Source of the DNA: Caulobacter sp. BK020
Lineage (GTDB): Bacteria > Pseudomonadota > Alphaproteobacteria > Caulobacterales > Caulobacteraceae
Length of the DNA: 64,000 nt
NCBI RefSeq assembly: GCF_004342605.1
Contig: NZ_SLZL01000004.1
Span: 62,001-126,000 of the forward strand
Direction: 5' to 3'
The position numbers and the translations under genes were made by a program. Position 1 is the stretch's first letter. Each line of letters begins with the position of its first letter. Of this stretch, positions 42,019-51,844 are shown piece by piece. The notes beneath the pieces were generated by a model that was not told where the DNA came from, made no database searches, and was given only the letters and a program-made list of their open reading frames with translations.

Positions 42019-42034
42019 CTAGGGAATTCCCTAG
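42019..42034. promoter_or_regulatory. CTAGGG palindrome E (perfect)
   Basis: CTAGGGAATTCCCTAG is a perfect 16-bp palindrome. It is 73 bases upstream of the 514-residue gene (minus strand) and 146 bases upstream of the hybrid histidine kinase (plus strand). It is the best-conserved copy of the set. Confidence 0.75.
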
Positions 42035-42179
42035 TCTTGGCGATCAGGCCCCACGCTCTCCCCCCCTCAGGTTGCGCGCGATCTCGGAGCGCGCGATGGT
42101 CGGCGGCCGCGATCTCGCCGTCCTACGGAACCCCAAGGGCAGACGCGGGGTTCCACTTCCAACACCAGCGCTTCCAGGT

Positions 42180-44132
42180 ATGTCGGACTTCATGCTTTCT
42201 CGTCGTTTGACCGACCTGGCTCAGGCCGAGCGCTTTCAGCTGCTCGTCGACGCGGTCAAGGACTACGCCATCTATCTGCTCGACAGCGAAGGACGCGTGG
42301 CGACGTGGAACACCGGCGCCCAGCTGTTCAAGGGCTATACCGCCGATGAGATCATCGGCCAGCACTTCTCGACCTTCTACACCGAGGAGGACCGTGCGGC
42401 GGGCCTGCCCGAACGGGCCCTGCACACCGCGGCGACCGCCGGCCGGTTCGAAGCCGAGGGCTGGCGCGTACGCAAGGACGGCACGCGCTTCTGGACGCAT
42501 GTGGTGATCGACCCGGTGATCGAGAACGGCGAGGTGATCGGCTACGCCAAGATCACCCGCGACGTCTCCGAGCAGCGCGCGGCCGACCGGGCGCTGTACG
42601 AAAGCGAGCAGCGCTTTCGGCTTCTGGTCCAGGGCGTCAAGGACTACGCCATCTACATGCTCGACCCAGAGGGCAACATCACCAACTGGAACTCCGGCGC
42701 GCAGGCGATCAAGGGCTACAGCGCCGACGAGATCATCGGTCAACACTTTTCGCTGTTCTATACGCCCGAGGATCGCGAGGCCGGGGCGCCGGCAAAAGCC
42801 CTGGCTACGGCCTTGCGCGAGGGCAAGTTCTCCGGCGAGGCCCAGCGCGTCCGCAAGAACGGCGAGCGGTTCTGGGCCAGCGTCCTGATCGATCCGATCC
42901 GCGACGAGACCGGCAAATTGCTGGGCTTCGCCAAGGTGACGCGGGACATCACGGAAAAGCGCCGGGCCGAGGAGGAACTGGAACGCTCGCGCGAAGCCCT
43001 GGTCCAGGCCCAGAAGATGGAAGCCATCGGACGCCTGACCGGCGGCGTCGCGCACGACTTCAACAACCTGCTGACCGTGATCCGCGCCTCGGCCGACTTC
43101 CTGCGGCGGCCGAACGTGCCGGAGGAGAAGCGGGCGCGTTATGTCGAGGCGATCGCCGAGACCGCAGAGCGGGCCGCGACCTTGACCGGGCAGCTTCTGG
43201 CCTTCGCTCGCCGCCAGCCTCTCCAGCCCGAGGTCTTCGACGTCTGCACGCGCCTGAGGGGCCTTCAGCGGATCATCGGCAGCATGATCGGCTCGTCGGT
43301 GACCATGCAGAACGACCTGCCGGAGGCGGAGCACGTCGTGGAGGCCGATCCCACCCAGTTCGACACCGCCATCCTCAACATGGTCATCAATGCGCGAGAC
43401 GCCATGCCCCGCGGCGGGACGATCAGGATCGGCGCGCGGATCGTCGACGGCCTTCCCGCCGTCCGAGGCCATGCCGCCGCCAGCGGAACGTTCGTCGCCA
43501 TCGAAATCTCCGACGATGGCGAGGGGATGTCGCCGGAGACCCTGCAAAAGATCTTCGAGCCGTTCTTCACCACCAAGCCGGTCGACAAGGGCACGGGCCT
43601 GGGTCTGAGCCAGGTCTACGGCTTCACCAAGCAGTCGCGGGGTGAAATCGACGCCCGGAGCCAGCTGAACGTCGGCACGACCTTCACGCTCTACCTGCCC
43701 AGCGCCGACGGACAGGTCCCGACGATTTCCGCCTCTGGCGGCGACCTCGCCGAGGCGTCGAACGTCCCGCGCCGCCGGGTGCTGCTGGTCGAGGACAACG
43801 AGGGGGTCGGCAAGTTCGCGGCGGGCCTGCTCAAGGAGCTGGGCCAAGCGGTCACCTGGGTTGGGGACGGCCAAGCTGCGCTCAGGCAGCTGAACAACGA
43901 TCCCGGCGGCTTCGACCTGGTGTTCACCGACGTGGTCATGCCCGGGATCAGTGGACTGGAACTGGCCCAGATGATCCAGAAGCAGCGGCCCGACCTGCAG
44001 ATCGTGCTGACCAGCGGCTACAGCCACGTCATCGCCGAGCAGGGCGCCCAAGGCTTTCCACTGGTGCGCAAGCCCTATTCCATCGACGGTCTGCTGGCGA
44101 TCCTGGCCTCTAGGCCGGATCAGCGCGGATAG
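42180..44132 (+). CDS. Hybrid histidine kinase with two PAS domains and a receiver domain
   Basis: A 650-residue soluble protein. Two similar PAS domains (about 12-125 and 138-255) share [20 protein letters not shown] and [22 protein letters not shown] wording, so one arose by duplication. The kinase core has His in [14 protein letters not shown] (about 290), [18 protein letters not shown] and [13 protein letters not shown]-terminal receiver (about 535-650) has [12 protein letters not shown] and VRKPYS. The start is the ATG before SDFMLS. No LOV cysteine motif is visible, so light sensing is not supported. It lies next to palindrome E but may be independent. Confidence 0.88.
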   Translation: MSDFMLSRRLTDLAQAERFQLLVDAVKDYAIYLLDSEGRVATWNTGAQLFKGYTADEIIGQHFSTFYTEEDRAAGLPERALHTAATAGRFEAEGWRVRKDGTRFWTHVVIDPVIENGEVIGYAKITRDVSEQRAADRALYESEQRFRLLVQGVKDYAIYMLDPEGNITNWNSGAQAIKGYSADEIIGQHFSLFYTPEDREAGAPAKALATALREGKFSGEAQRVRKNGERFWASVLIDPIRDETGKLLGFAKVTRDITEKRRAEEELERSREALVQAQKMEAIGRLTGGVAHDFNNLLTVIRASADFLRRPNVPEEKRARYVEAIAETAERAATLTGQLLAFARRQPLQPEVFDVCTRLRGLQRIIGSMIGSSVTMQNDLPEAEHVVEADPTQFDTAILNMVINARDAMPRGGTIRIGARIVDGLPAVRGHAAASGTFVAIEISDDGEGMSPETLQKIFEPFFTTKPVDKGTGLGLSQVYGFTKQSRGEIDARSQLNVGTTFTLYLPSADGQVPTISASGGDLAEASNVPRRRVLLVEDNEGVGKFAAGLLKELGQAVTWVGDGQAALRQLNNDPGGFDLVFTDVVMPGISGLELAQMIQKQRPDLQIVLTSGYSHVIAEQGAQGFPLVRKPYSIDGLLAILASRPDQRG

Positions 44133-45376
44133 CCGCCCACCTCGTTCTCGTCGTCGATCACCCGCCCGGTTCCCTTGCCAACCTCCTGGACAATGCGGCG
44201 GTCGACGGCGTCACGGTCCCAGGGCCGGGCGCCGGCGTTGGCCAGGACCCTGGCCTCGACGAGCGTGGCGTCGATCGCATGCAGTCCCTCCGGCCATAGC
44301 GGCGGCCTGTCCAGCAGCCGGATCTTCGGCAGGGGCGCGGACGGCAGCACGCGGGTCGGCGGCATTTCGCCGCCGTCGGCGTAGGTCGCCAGGTTGCCGC
44401 GCGCATGGAGGTCTAGATCGCCCTGCCCCTCGACGATCAGGAACGGCAGATTCGGATCGGTCGAGGCGCCCCCCTTGACGACGTTGCCGACCAGGGCCAG
44501 GCGTCCGGTCCGCCAGGCATGACCCACCCACTCCGAGGCGTTCAGGGCATAGTGCATGGCCCGCGTGCCCGGATCATAGACCAGGTTGTTGACCGAGACG
44601 GCCTCGACCGCGCCCTTGAACAGCTGGTTGCGCTCGCGGTTGTGGGCGTAGAGGTTGCCGACGATCAGCACCTGGGTGGCGTTGTCGTGGATCAGGCTGC
44701 CCTTGGAGTGCTCGCCCTTCACATGGCTGGCGTTCGACAGACCCTCGGCCACGATGTTGTTGCTGAAGGTGATCCGGTGCGAGGTCCCCTCTTGCCAGCC
44801 CTTCGGATCCTCGCCGCCCGTGAAACGCGGGCCCGAGGCCGACAGGTTCTCGTCGGTGGCCCAGCTGATCGAGCAGTGGTCGACGATCACGTCGTGAGCC
44901 TTCCAGCAGGTAATCCCGTCGACCTCCCAGCCGCTGCGCGAGGGCGCGCCGTCGCGGCCCGCCCGCACCCGCAGGTGGCGGACGATAACGTCGTGGGTCT
45001 CGATCGCCAGGCCGCCTTTGATCAGCGTGACGCCGGGCGACGGCGCGGTCTCGCCGGCGACGGTCAGGAAGGGTTCGGCGACCTTGAGACTGTGCCGGCC
45101 CAGGTCGACGACCCCGGCCACGTCGAAGACCACGGTGCGCGGGCCCTTGGCCGCCAGCGCCTCGCGGAACGACCCCGGACCGGAGCCGGACAGGCTGGTG
45201 ACCCGGATGACCTTGCCTCCGTCGCCCCCCGGCGTGCCGCCGGCCCAGCCCAGCCGTTCGAACATCCGCGGCCTGGGCGCCGCGACCGCGCCGAAAGCCG
45301 GAAGCCCCAGGGCGCCGCCCAGCAGCATCGCCCGCCGCCCGATCCTGGTCACTCTCACCACGTCCGCCTCCCTCAA
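44120..45376 (-). CDS. Pectate lyase, polysaccharide lyase family 1 type
   Basis: The product of 418 aa cleaves polygalacturonate by beta-elimination. It carries a Tat-like export signal (GRRAMLLGGALGLPAFGAVA). The right-handed beta-helix part contains VIRVTSLSGSGPGSFREALA, RTVVFDVAGVVDLG, HDVIVRHLRVRAG and DGITCWKAHDVIVDHCSISW, all typical of PL1 pectate lyases. It is last in the pectin operon and its start overlaps the GH2 stop by four bases. Confidence 0.88.
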   Translation of the reverse strand: MREADVVRVTRIGRRAMLLGGALGLPAFGAVAAPRPRMFERLGWAGGTPGGDGGKVIRVTSLSGSGPGSFREALAAKGPRTVVFDVAGVVDLGRHSLKVAEPFLTVAGETAPSPGVTLIKGGLAIETHDVIVRHLRVRAGRDGAPSRSGWEVDGITCWKAHDVIVDHCSISWATDENLSASGPRFTGGEDPKGWQEGTSHRITFSNNIVAEGLSNASHVKGEHSKGSLIHDNATQVLIVGNLYAHNRERNQLFKGAVEAVSVNNLVYDPGTRAMHYALNASEWVGHAWRTGRLALVGNVVKGGASTDPNLPFLIVEGQGDLDLHARGNLATYADGGEMPPTRVLPSAPLPKIRLLDRPPLWPEGLHAIDATLVEARVLANAGARPWDRDAVDRRIVQEVGKGTGRVIDDENEVGGYPR

Positions 45377-48300
45377 GATCCGCGCGCCAGCCAGTCGACG
45401 GCGTTGGCCAGCCAGCGCCGCTGCAGCGGGCCGGCCATGTCCGGCAGCCGGTGGACCAGGACCCGCATCCCGACCCGGCGCGCGATGAAGCTGGCCGCCC
45501 CGTTCTTGCGGTCGTGGTCGCGGCTGTAGGCGGCGATCACCTCGACGCCGTCGCCATCGACGACCAGTCCGTTGGACGGCTGGCCCTCGACCTGATGCAG
45601 CACGCTCAGGCCCCGGTCGACCGGCAAGCCGGCGAAGGTGGAATGGGCGCGGACATAGTTCCAGTTGCCCATCCAGGGCGCGCGCAACCCGCCCACCTGG
45701 CCGGCGTCATCGAACAGGCCCAGGCTGGAGAGCTGCCGGGCCACACCCTCGGCCAGGCCGTCTTCCTGAACCATGGCCAGCAGCGGAACGCCGGCCTTGA
45801 CCGCCGCCAATACCTCGGGCGGCAGTTCGCCCAGGACGACGACGGGCTTGTCGCCCTTTTTGGGCTGGGCCTCCAGGCCGGTCTGCTCGCCGACCTGTCG
45901 CCGGACGATCTCGTCGCTCTTCAGGCCCGAGGCGATGACGCCGTCGTAGCGGACGCCGGGCTTGAAGTCCTCGAGGACGACGCCCTGGAGGAGCGCCAGT
46001 TGGTCGCGCAGGCTGCGGGCTATGCCCGAAACGCCGATGCGCGCGGCCTTGGCGGGTTTGGGCCCAGGCCCGGTCACCCAGATCTCGCGGTCGGAGACGA
46101 TGTCGCCCAGGGCGATGCGGATCACGTTCAGCCCTTCGCGCCGTAGGAGCGGGGTGCGGACGCTCTCGGCGACGAGATAGCTGAAACGGTCTGGCGACTG
46201 AGCCGGGGCCGGCCAGCGGCCCAGCGCCTCGACGGCGCCGTCGGGTCCGACCAGACTGAGGACCAGCTCGCCCGTGACGGCCCTGCCTGTGTCGTTCAGC
46301 AGGTAGAGGTCCAGCTCTGCGCTGTCGCCCACGGCATAGGCCAGGGCCCGGGGCTTGGCGATGGCCAGCACCGGCCGCAGGCTCTGGCTCAGCAGGGCCG
46401 GATCGGCCTTGAAGCCGCGCAGGTTGTCGACGATCCCCGAATGGTTCTCGATCGCCGTGCTCTCCCAGCCGGAGATGGCGGCGACATCGACGGTGTCGCC
46501 GATCCGGATGTTCTCCAGATACTCGCGCCAGGCCTCGTAGGCCTTGCGGCCGACCGACAGGAACAGGCTCTCGCTGGTCGGGAAAGCCTTCTGAAACCCC
46601 CAGCGCTCGAGATAGCTGTTGGTGGCCGCGACCACCGCCCTGTGGTCCTCCTGGTCGTAGCTCTTGCCGCCGTTGGCCAGGATCTCGGCCAGCATGGCCG
46701 AGTGATTGTCGGCGACCGCGCAGCCCTGCATCTCGCCGAACTCGACGATGAACGGCTTGCCGGTCTGGCGATGGATGTAGTCGTCCTTACCCTTGTAGAA
46801 GCGGTCGTACCACTGGTCGCCCGCCCCCTGGTGGTTGACCCACCAGCCGCCCCACGCGTCCCTGTCCGAACGCCAGTAGCGATCGTCATAGGGCAGGTAC
46901 ATGGCCTGGGCGGCGCCCCGCGCCACGAAGCCGTCGTTGAGGATCACCGTGCGGCTGGGATCGACTTCGTGGATCGCCTTCAGCACCGCCTGGACGTCGG
47001 GATTGGCCAAATCGGCCCCGATCTCGTTCTGCAGGGTGTACTGGACCAGCGACGGGTGGGAGCGGAAGGCCCGGGCCATGGCCTTGCACTTCTCGACCAT
47101 GAAGTCGCGGCTGAAGGCGTCCGCCGGCGATAGGGCCTCGCCGGGCTTGAGGTCTTTGCCGATGGCGTGACGACCGCCGCCCGGCTCCATCACTCGCAGC
47201 AGGCCCATTTCGTCCATGGCCGTGAACACCTCGGGCTTGCCGACGTTGCGGTGGAAGTGCAGCGTGTTCAGGCCTAGCGTCCGGGCCGCGCCGACCTCGC
47301 GCCGCGCCAGCTCCGGCGTCGGCCACAGGCCATTGAATCCCCAGTAGCCCCACGAGATCGCCGAATAGAGCCGCACCCGCCGGCCGTTCAGGCGCAGCAG
47401 GGCGTCGGAGCCCAGGCCCTCGGGCGCGAACCAGCGGAAGCCGAAACGGACCTCGCGACTGTCGGCGGCGTCGCGGCCCCCGGCCCAACCCAGACGCAGG
47501 CGATGGAGGATAGGCGTGTCGAGATCCCAGAGCTGGACGTCGGGCGCCGAGACCGTGAACCGCGCGCGCAGGCGGTGGTCACCGAGCCTCTCCAACGCCT
47601 CCAGCCGGATGTCGCCGACGACCGGCCGGCCCGTGTCGTCGACCAGGACCGCCGAGGCCTTGGCCTTCAGGCGCTCCAGCTGCCCCTCGGACACGGGTCG
47701 CTCCAGCGCGACCTCCATGAAGGCGGTGACGCGACGCGGGTCGGGCGTGTTCAGCACCCAGGCGTCGTCGATGCGCGCCGCCAGGGGGTGGACGCCGAGG
47801 GTCAAGCCGCGATCGAGGCCGCCGAAGCCGTGCGAGGCGAACAGCTTGGCCTTGCCCCACATCATGGTGGTGCTGTCGCGCCAGTCGAACCGGCCGCCGG
47901 GATTGGTGATGCGGATCGCCAGGCGGTTGGCTTGGCCCGGCCGCATGGCGCGGGTCAGGTCGCAGGCGATCGGCAGCTCCGACATGATCGAATAGCCGAC
48001 CAGCTGCTCGTTCAGGAAAACCTCGGCCCGCAGCCGCGCGCCGCGGATGTTCAGCATCACCCGCTTGCCCTTGGCGGACGCGGGGATGTCGATGCTCCTG
48101 GACCACCACGACACGCCCTTGTAGGCGCCGTAGCGCGGCACCTCATCGTCCTCGGCGTAGCGGTACTCGTCAGCGCCGTACGGGCGCGTGCCGAACTTGC
48201 CCCAGAAATGCTGCTCGACCGTGGTCGGCAAGGTCACCGTCACCGCGTCGGGCGAGGCCAGCGCGCCCCAGCCGCCGGTCGGCGGATTGACCGGCAGCGC

Positions 48301-48504
48301 CGAGAGGTCGAACCGGCCCGGCAGATGGATCTCGTCGTCCTTCCAAGACGCGGCCGTGTCAATCCACAGGCTCCAGCCCTGGTCGGGGATGGCCAGAGGG
48401 TCGGCCTTGGCGGCGTGCGTCAAGTTGGGCGCCAGGCTGGCGGCCACGCCCACGCCGCCAGCGGCGAGCAGGCTTCGTCGGTCTACGCGCATCGTCGAAC
48501 TCAT
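45373..48504 (-). CDS. Glycoside hydrolase family 2 (beta-galactosidase/glucuronidase-like)
   Basis: The 1043-residue enzyme has a twin-arginine signal (VDRRSLLAAGGVGVAASL). A jelly-roll sugar-binding domain (about 90-230) includes GVSWWSRSIDIP and VFLNEQLVGYS. An Ig-like domain and a TIM barrel follow, with acid/base Glu in LVQYTLQNEIGAD and nucleophile region PFIVEFGEMQG. A further beta-rich C-terminal region (about 660-1043) is longer than in basic GH2 enzymes. In this operon it probably removes galactose or uronic acid side chains from rhamnogalacturonan (inference). Confidence 0.88.
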   Translation of the reverse strand: MSSTMRVDRRSLLAAGGVGVAASLAPNLTHAAKADPLAIPDQGWSLWIDTAASWKDDEIHLPGRFDLSALPVNPPTGGWGALASPDAVTVTLPTTVEQHFWGKFGTRPYGADEYRYAEDDEVPRYGAYKGVSWWSRSIDIPASAKGKRVMLNIRGARLRAEVFLNEQLVGYSIMSELPIACDLTRAMRPGQANRLAIRITNPGGRFDWRDSTTMMWGKAKLFASHGFGGLDRGLTLGVHPLAARIDDAWVLNTPDPRRVTAFMEVALERPVSEGQLERLKAKASAVLVDDTGRPVVGDIRLEALERLGDHRLRARFTVSAPDVQLWDLDTPILHRLRLGWAGGRDAADSREVRFGFRWFAPEGLGSDALLRLNGRRVRLYSAISWGYWGFNGLWPTPELARREVGAARTLGLNTLHFHRNVGKPEVFTAMDEMGLLRVMEPGGGRHAIGKDLKPGEALSPADAFSRDFMVEKCKAMARAFRSHPSLVQYTLQNEIGADLANPDVQAVLKAIHEVDPSRTVILNDGFVARGAAQAMYLPYDDRYWRSDRDAWGGWWVNHQGAGDQWYDRFYKGKDDYIHRQTGKPFIVEFGEMQGCAVADNHSAMLAEILANGGKSYDQEDHRAVVAATNSYLERWGFQKAFPTSESLFLSVGRKAYEAWREYLENIRIGDTVDVAAISGWESTAIENHSGIVDNLRGFKADPALLSQSLRPVLAIAKPRALAYAVGDSAELDLYLLNDTGRAVTGELVLSLVGPDGAVEALGRWPAPAQSPDRFSYLVAESVRTPLLRREGLNVIRIALGDIVSDREIWVTGPGPKPAKAARIGVSGIARSLRDQLALLQGVVLEDFKPGVRYDGVIASGLKSDEIVRRQVGEQTGLEAQPKKGDKPVVVLGELPPEVLAAVKAGVPLLAMVQEDGLAEGVARQLSSLGLFDDAGQVGGLRAPWMGNWNYVRAHSTFAGLPVDRGLSVLHQVEGQPSNGLVVDGDGVEVIAAYSRDHDRKNGAASFIARRVGMRVLVHRLPDMAGPLQRRWLANAVDWLARGS

Positions 48505-48517
48505 CAGGCTTGAAAGG

Positions 48518-49477
48518 TCACGGCCGCCATCCGTCGGCGCCGGCCAGGAAGGTGTCGCGCGACCAGGCCTTGGCCTCGTCCGCCGTCAGCTGGCGGCTGC
48601 GGCGCTCGCGCGTCCGGGGACTGGCCCCCTGCCCCGTCGAGGCGAACTCGGCATAGGTGGCGGTGCTCAGGGTGTCGGTCTTGCCGGGCGTCCATTCGCG
48701 CCAGCCTTCCGGATGCAAGGCCGCATCGATCTGGGTGCGTAGGAAGACGACGGTCGCATAGGGTCGCCAGGCGCGGCCGAAATAGAGGACCCCCACCGTC
48801 GGGTCGGCGGTGATCCGGCAGCGGTCGAAGACATAGGCGCTGTCCTGGTCGGGCCTGGACTTGCTCTGGGCCGTGATCATCACCGTCTCGTGGGCGATGC
48901 CGTGAATGTGGCAGCGATCGAAGAACGCCTTGGCGTCGCCGAAGATGAAGTCGACGTGGCCCTCGACATAGCAGTCGCGGAAATATTGCCGGCTGGGCGC
49001 GCCCTTCTTGCTGGCCGCATAGAGCGTGTCCTGGGCGCCCAGCAGGCGCACGCGCTCCAGCACGGCGCGGTCGGCGGTGATGGCCAGGGCCACGGCCTGG
49101 GACGGACGGGCGTCCTTCAGGTGATAGTCGTTCTGGATGGTCAGGTTGCGGGCCTGAAAACCGTCGCCCGACACATTGACCGAGGCCGACTTGAACGTGC
49201 CGCCGGCGGTGATCGCCCCGTCGCTCCAGACCAGCACCACGTCCTGCGGCCGCTTGCCCTTGCCGACCAGGCGGACGTTCGGCTTGGCGATCTCGAGCTT
49301 CTCGCGATATTCGCCCGGCGCCAGCTCCAGGGTCCCGCCTTGCGCCGGCAGGGCGTCGACGGCGGCCTGGACGCTGGCATAGGCGCCGTCCTTGCCGACC
49401 CGCACGGTCGTGGCCCGGGCGCCCAGGCCGACCGCCAGCGCGGCCAGCGCGCAGATGAGGGCGATCAGCCTGGCCAC
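48518..49477 (-). CDS. Pectinesterase, carbohydrate esterase family 8
   Basis: Removes methyl groups from pectin so that lyases can act. The start is probably the GTG 3 bases after the GH95 stop, giving a signal peptide VARLIALICALAALAVGLGA and 319 residues. CE8 marks are present in order: GDGFQARNLTIQND, GAQDTLYAA (catalytic Asp), GHVDFIFGDAKAFFD (second Asp) and YFGRAWRPYA (substrate Arg). It lies between GH95 and GH2 in one operon. Confidence 0.92.
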   Translation of the reverse strand: MARLIALICALAALAVGLGARATTVRVGKDGAYASVQAAVDALPAQGGTLELAPGEYREKLEIAKPNVRLVGKGKRPQDVVLVWSDGAITAGGTFKSASVNVSGDGFQARNLTIQNDYHLKDARPSQAVALAITADRAVLERVRLLGAQDTLYAASKKGAPSRQYFRDCYVEGHVDFIFGDAKAFFDRCHIHGIAHETVMITAQSKSRPDQDSAYVFDRCRITADPTVGVLYFGRAWRPYATVVFLRTQIDAALHPEGWREWTPGKTDTLSTATYAEFASTGQGASPRTRERRSRQLTADEAKAWSRDTFLAGADGWRP

Positions 49478-49479
49478 GT

Positions 49480-51822
49480 TCAGGCTTTCCTCAGCACGCC
49501 GTCGCGCGCCGTCAGGCGAACGCGCTGGCCCTTCTTGAGGTCGAGGTCGATCGCCGAGGCGCCGTAGCGGACATGGTGACGGCCGTCGGCGGCTGCGGTC
49601 AGCATCGCGGACTCCAGCCTGCCGCGCGTCCAGGTCACGTCGACGCCGACCGCGCCCCGGGCCCGCAGGCCCGTCAGGCGCCCGGTCGGCCAGGCCGACG
49701 GCAGGGCCGGCAGCAGCACGATCTGGTCGTTGCGGCTTTGCAGGATCATCTCGGTCATGCCCGAGGTCCCGCCGAAATTGCCGTCGATCTGGAACGGCGG
49801 GTGGGCGTCGAACATGTTGGGATAGGTCCGTTCGGGACCCAGCAGCAGCGACAGGATCCTGTGGGCCCGGTCGCCGTCGCCCAGTCGCGACCAGAGGTTC
49901 AGCCGCCAGGCGATGGCCCAGCCGGTCGAGATGTCGCCCCGGGTGTTCAGCGACGCCTTGGCGGCCTCGGCCAGTTTCGGCGTGGTGTCGATGGCGATCT
50001 GATCGCTGGGGAAGACGCCGTACAGGTGCGACACGTGGCGATGGTGGATGTCGCCAGCGTCGGCGTCCCAGTCCTCCTGCCACTCCTGCAGTTGGCCGTC
50101 CTTGCCGATCCTGTACGGCGCCAGCTTGTCGCGCGCCGTCGTCAACTGGGCGCTGAACGCGGCGTCGCTATCCAGGATGGCGGCGGCCTTGATGCAGGCG
50201 GTGAACAGGTCGCGGATGATCGCCTGGTCCATGGTCGGGCCAGCGACCAGGGACGAGCCGTGGCCGTGATCGTTCTCCGGAGAGATCGACGGGTTGGTCA
50301 CCAGCTTGCCCGACTTGGGATCGACCACCAGGGCGTCGAGGAAGAACAGGGCCGCGCCGCGCATCAACGGATAGACCTCGGCCAGATAGGCGCGGTCACG
50401 ATTGTAGTCGTAGTGGTCCCACAGGTGCTTGCAGAGCCAGGCCCCGCCCGTCGGCCAGACCCCCCACATAGCGCCGTCGATCGGGCCGCTGGCCCGCCAC
50501 AGATCGGTGTTGTGGTGAACGACCCAACCGCGGGCGTCGTACATCACCTTGGCCGTGCGGGCGCCGGTGACGGAGAGGTCGCGGACCATGTCGATCAGCG
50601 GCCGCACGCATTCGGCCAGACCGGTCGGCTCGGCCGGCCAGTAGTTCATCTCGGTGTTGATATTGATCGTGTACTTGCTGCCCCAGGGCGGCGAGGTCTT
50701 TTCGTTCCAGACGCCCTGCAGGTTGGCGGCCTGCCCGCCGGGACGCGAGCAGGCGATCAGCAGGTAGCGGCCATACTGGTAGTACAGAGCCGCCAGCGCC
50801 GGGTCATCGCTGGTCTGCGAGGCCTTGATCCGCTCGTCGGTCGGCTTCAGCGCCGCCGTGGTGGTTCCGAAGTCGGCCTCCACGCGTCGGAACAGGGCCC
50901 GGTGATCGGCTTGGTGGGCCGCCAGCAGGACCGGCCAGGACTTGGCCGAGGCCTTGGCCAACACCGCGTGGTTGACGGCGACCGGATCGCCGCCCACGTC
51001 GTCGAAGCGGCGATAGCTGGTGGCGGCGGCGATCAGCAGCAGCACCTCGTCCGCGCCCGCGACCGACAGCACGCCGTCCTTGGCGCCCAAGGTCCCGCCT
51101 TTGTGGATCACCTGGACCCGGCACTCGAACGTCAGCCGGGCGGGAATGCCTTCCTGACTCTCGTTGGCGCCGGCCAAGACCAGGGTGTCGCCGCCCTCGA
51201 CCCTGGAGACGGGCTTGGACTTCAGCGGACAGTCGAACGCCAGGTCGACCGAAATCGCCCGGCCCTTGTCGGCGGTCAACCGCACGGCGATCACCCGGTC
51301 CGGATAGCTGCCGATGACCTGGCGCGTGTATCGTGTCCCGCCGATCGCGAACCGGGTCGTGGCGATCGCCCCATCCAGGTCGAGCTCGCGGACATAGTCG
51401 GTCGCCTGGCCGTCGAGACCTGGGAAGGCCAGCTTCAGGTCGCCGATCGTCTGGTAGGCCATCTGCCGCTTGGGCTTGGCCATGAAGCGGGCGTTGGCCA
51501 CGTCGGTGGCCTTGGCGTAGTCGCCGGCGTCGATCAGCGCCCGGATCTCCGGCAGGGCCTTTAACGCCTCGGGATTGGCGGGATCATAGGGCCCGCCCGC
51601 CCACAGGGTGTCCTCGTTCAGTTGCAGCCGCTCGGCCGCTACGCCGCCGAACACCATCACGCCCATGCGGCCCGACCCGATCGGCAGGGCTTCCACCCAT
51701 TCCTGAGCGGGCTGGCGATACCAGAGCTGCAGGGGCGAAGCTGAAGCGGCCTTCGCCGACGCCAGGCCGCCGGTCGCGGCTCCGGCCGCCAGGGCCAGTG
51801 TGGTTCTACGGGTTAATCGCAC
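49480..51822 (-). CDS. Glycoside hydrolase family 95 (alpha-L-fucosidase/galactosidase type)
   Basis: The 780-residue enzyme has a Tat-like signal (LTRRTTLALAAGAATGGLAS). The N-terminal beta-sandwich starts LQLWYRQPAQEWVEALPIGS, then GRMGVMVFGGVAAERLQLNE, a standard GH95 opening. The (alpha/alpha)6 barrel includes GVWNEKTSPPWGSKYTININ followed by TEMNYWPAEPT, and GWVVHHNTDLWR. It would release alpha-L-fucose or alpha-L-galactose from pectin side chains. The next gene starts almost at its stop. Confidence 0.92.
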   Translation of the reverse strand: MRLTRRTTLALAAGAATGGLASAKAASASPLQLWYRQPAQEWVEALPIGSGRMGVMVFGGVAAERLQLNEDTLWAGGPYDPANPEALKALPEIRALIDAGDYAKATDVANARFMAKPKRQMAYQTIGDLKLAFPGLDGQATDYVRELDLDGAIATTRFAIGGTRYTRQVIGSYPDRVIAVRLTADKGRAISVDLAFDCPLKSKPVSRVEGGDTLVLAGANESQEGIPARLTFECRVQVIHKGGTLGAKDGVLSVAGADEVLLLIAAATSYRRFDDVGGDPVAVNHAVLAKASAKSWPVLLAAHQADHRALFRRVEADFGTTTAALKPTDERIKASQTSDDPALAALYYQYGRYLLIACSRPGGQAANLQGVWNEKTSPPWGSKYTININTEMNYWPAEPTGLAECVRPLIDMVRDLSVTGARTAKVMYDARGWVVHHNTDLWRASGPIDGAMWGVWPTGGAWLCKHLWDHYDYNRDRAYLAEVYPLMRGAALFFLDALVVDPKSGKLVTNPSISPENDHGHGSSLVAGPTMDQAIIRDLFTACIKAAAILDSDAAFSAQLTTARDKLAPYRIGKDGQLQEWQEDWDADAGDIHHRHVSHLYGVFPSDQIAIDTTPKLAEAAKASLNTRGDISTGWAIAWRLNLWSRLGDGDRAHRILSLLLGPERTYPNMFDAHPPFQIDGNFGGTSGMTEMILQSRNDQIVLLPALPSAWPTGRLTGLRARGAVGVDVTWTRGRLESAMLTAAADGRHHVRYGASAIDLDLKKGQRVRLTARDGVLRKA

Positions 51823-51844
51823 GGCAAGGTCCTCGTGGGGCGAA

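Noticed and set aside
42180..43000. PAS domains of the hybrid kinase as LOV photosensors
   Set aside because: The cysteine motif (NCRFLQ) that forms the flavin adduct is absent. The domains read as ordinary PAS domains.
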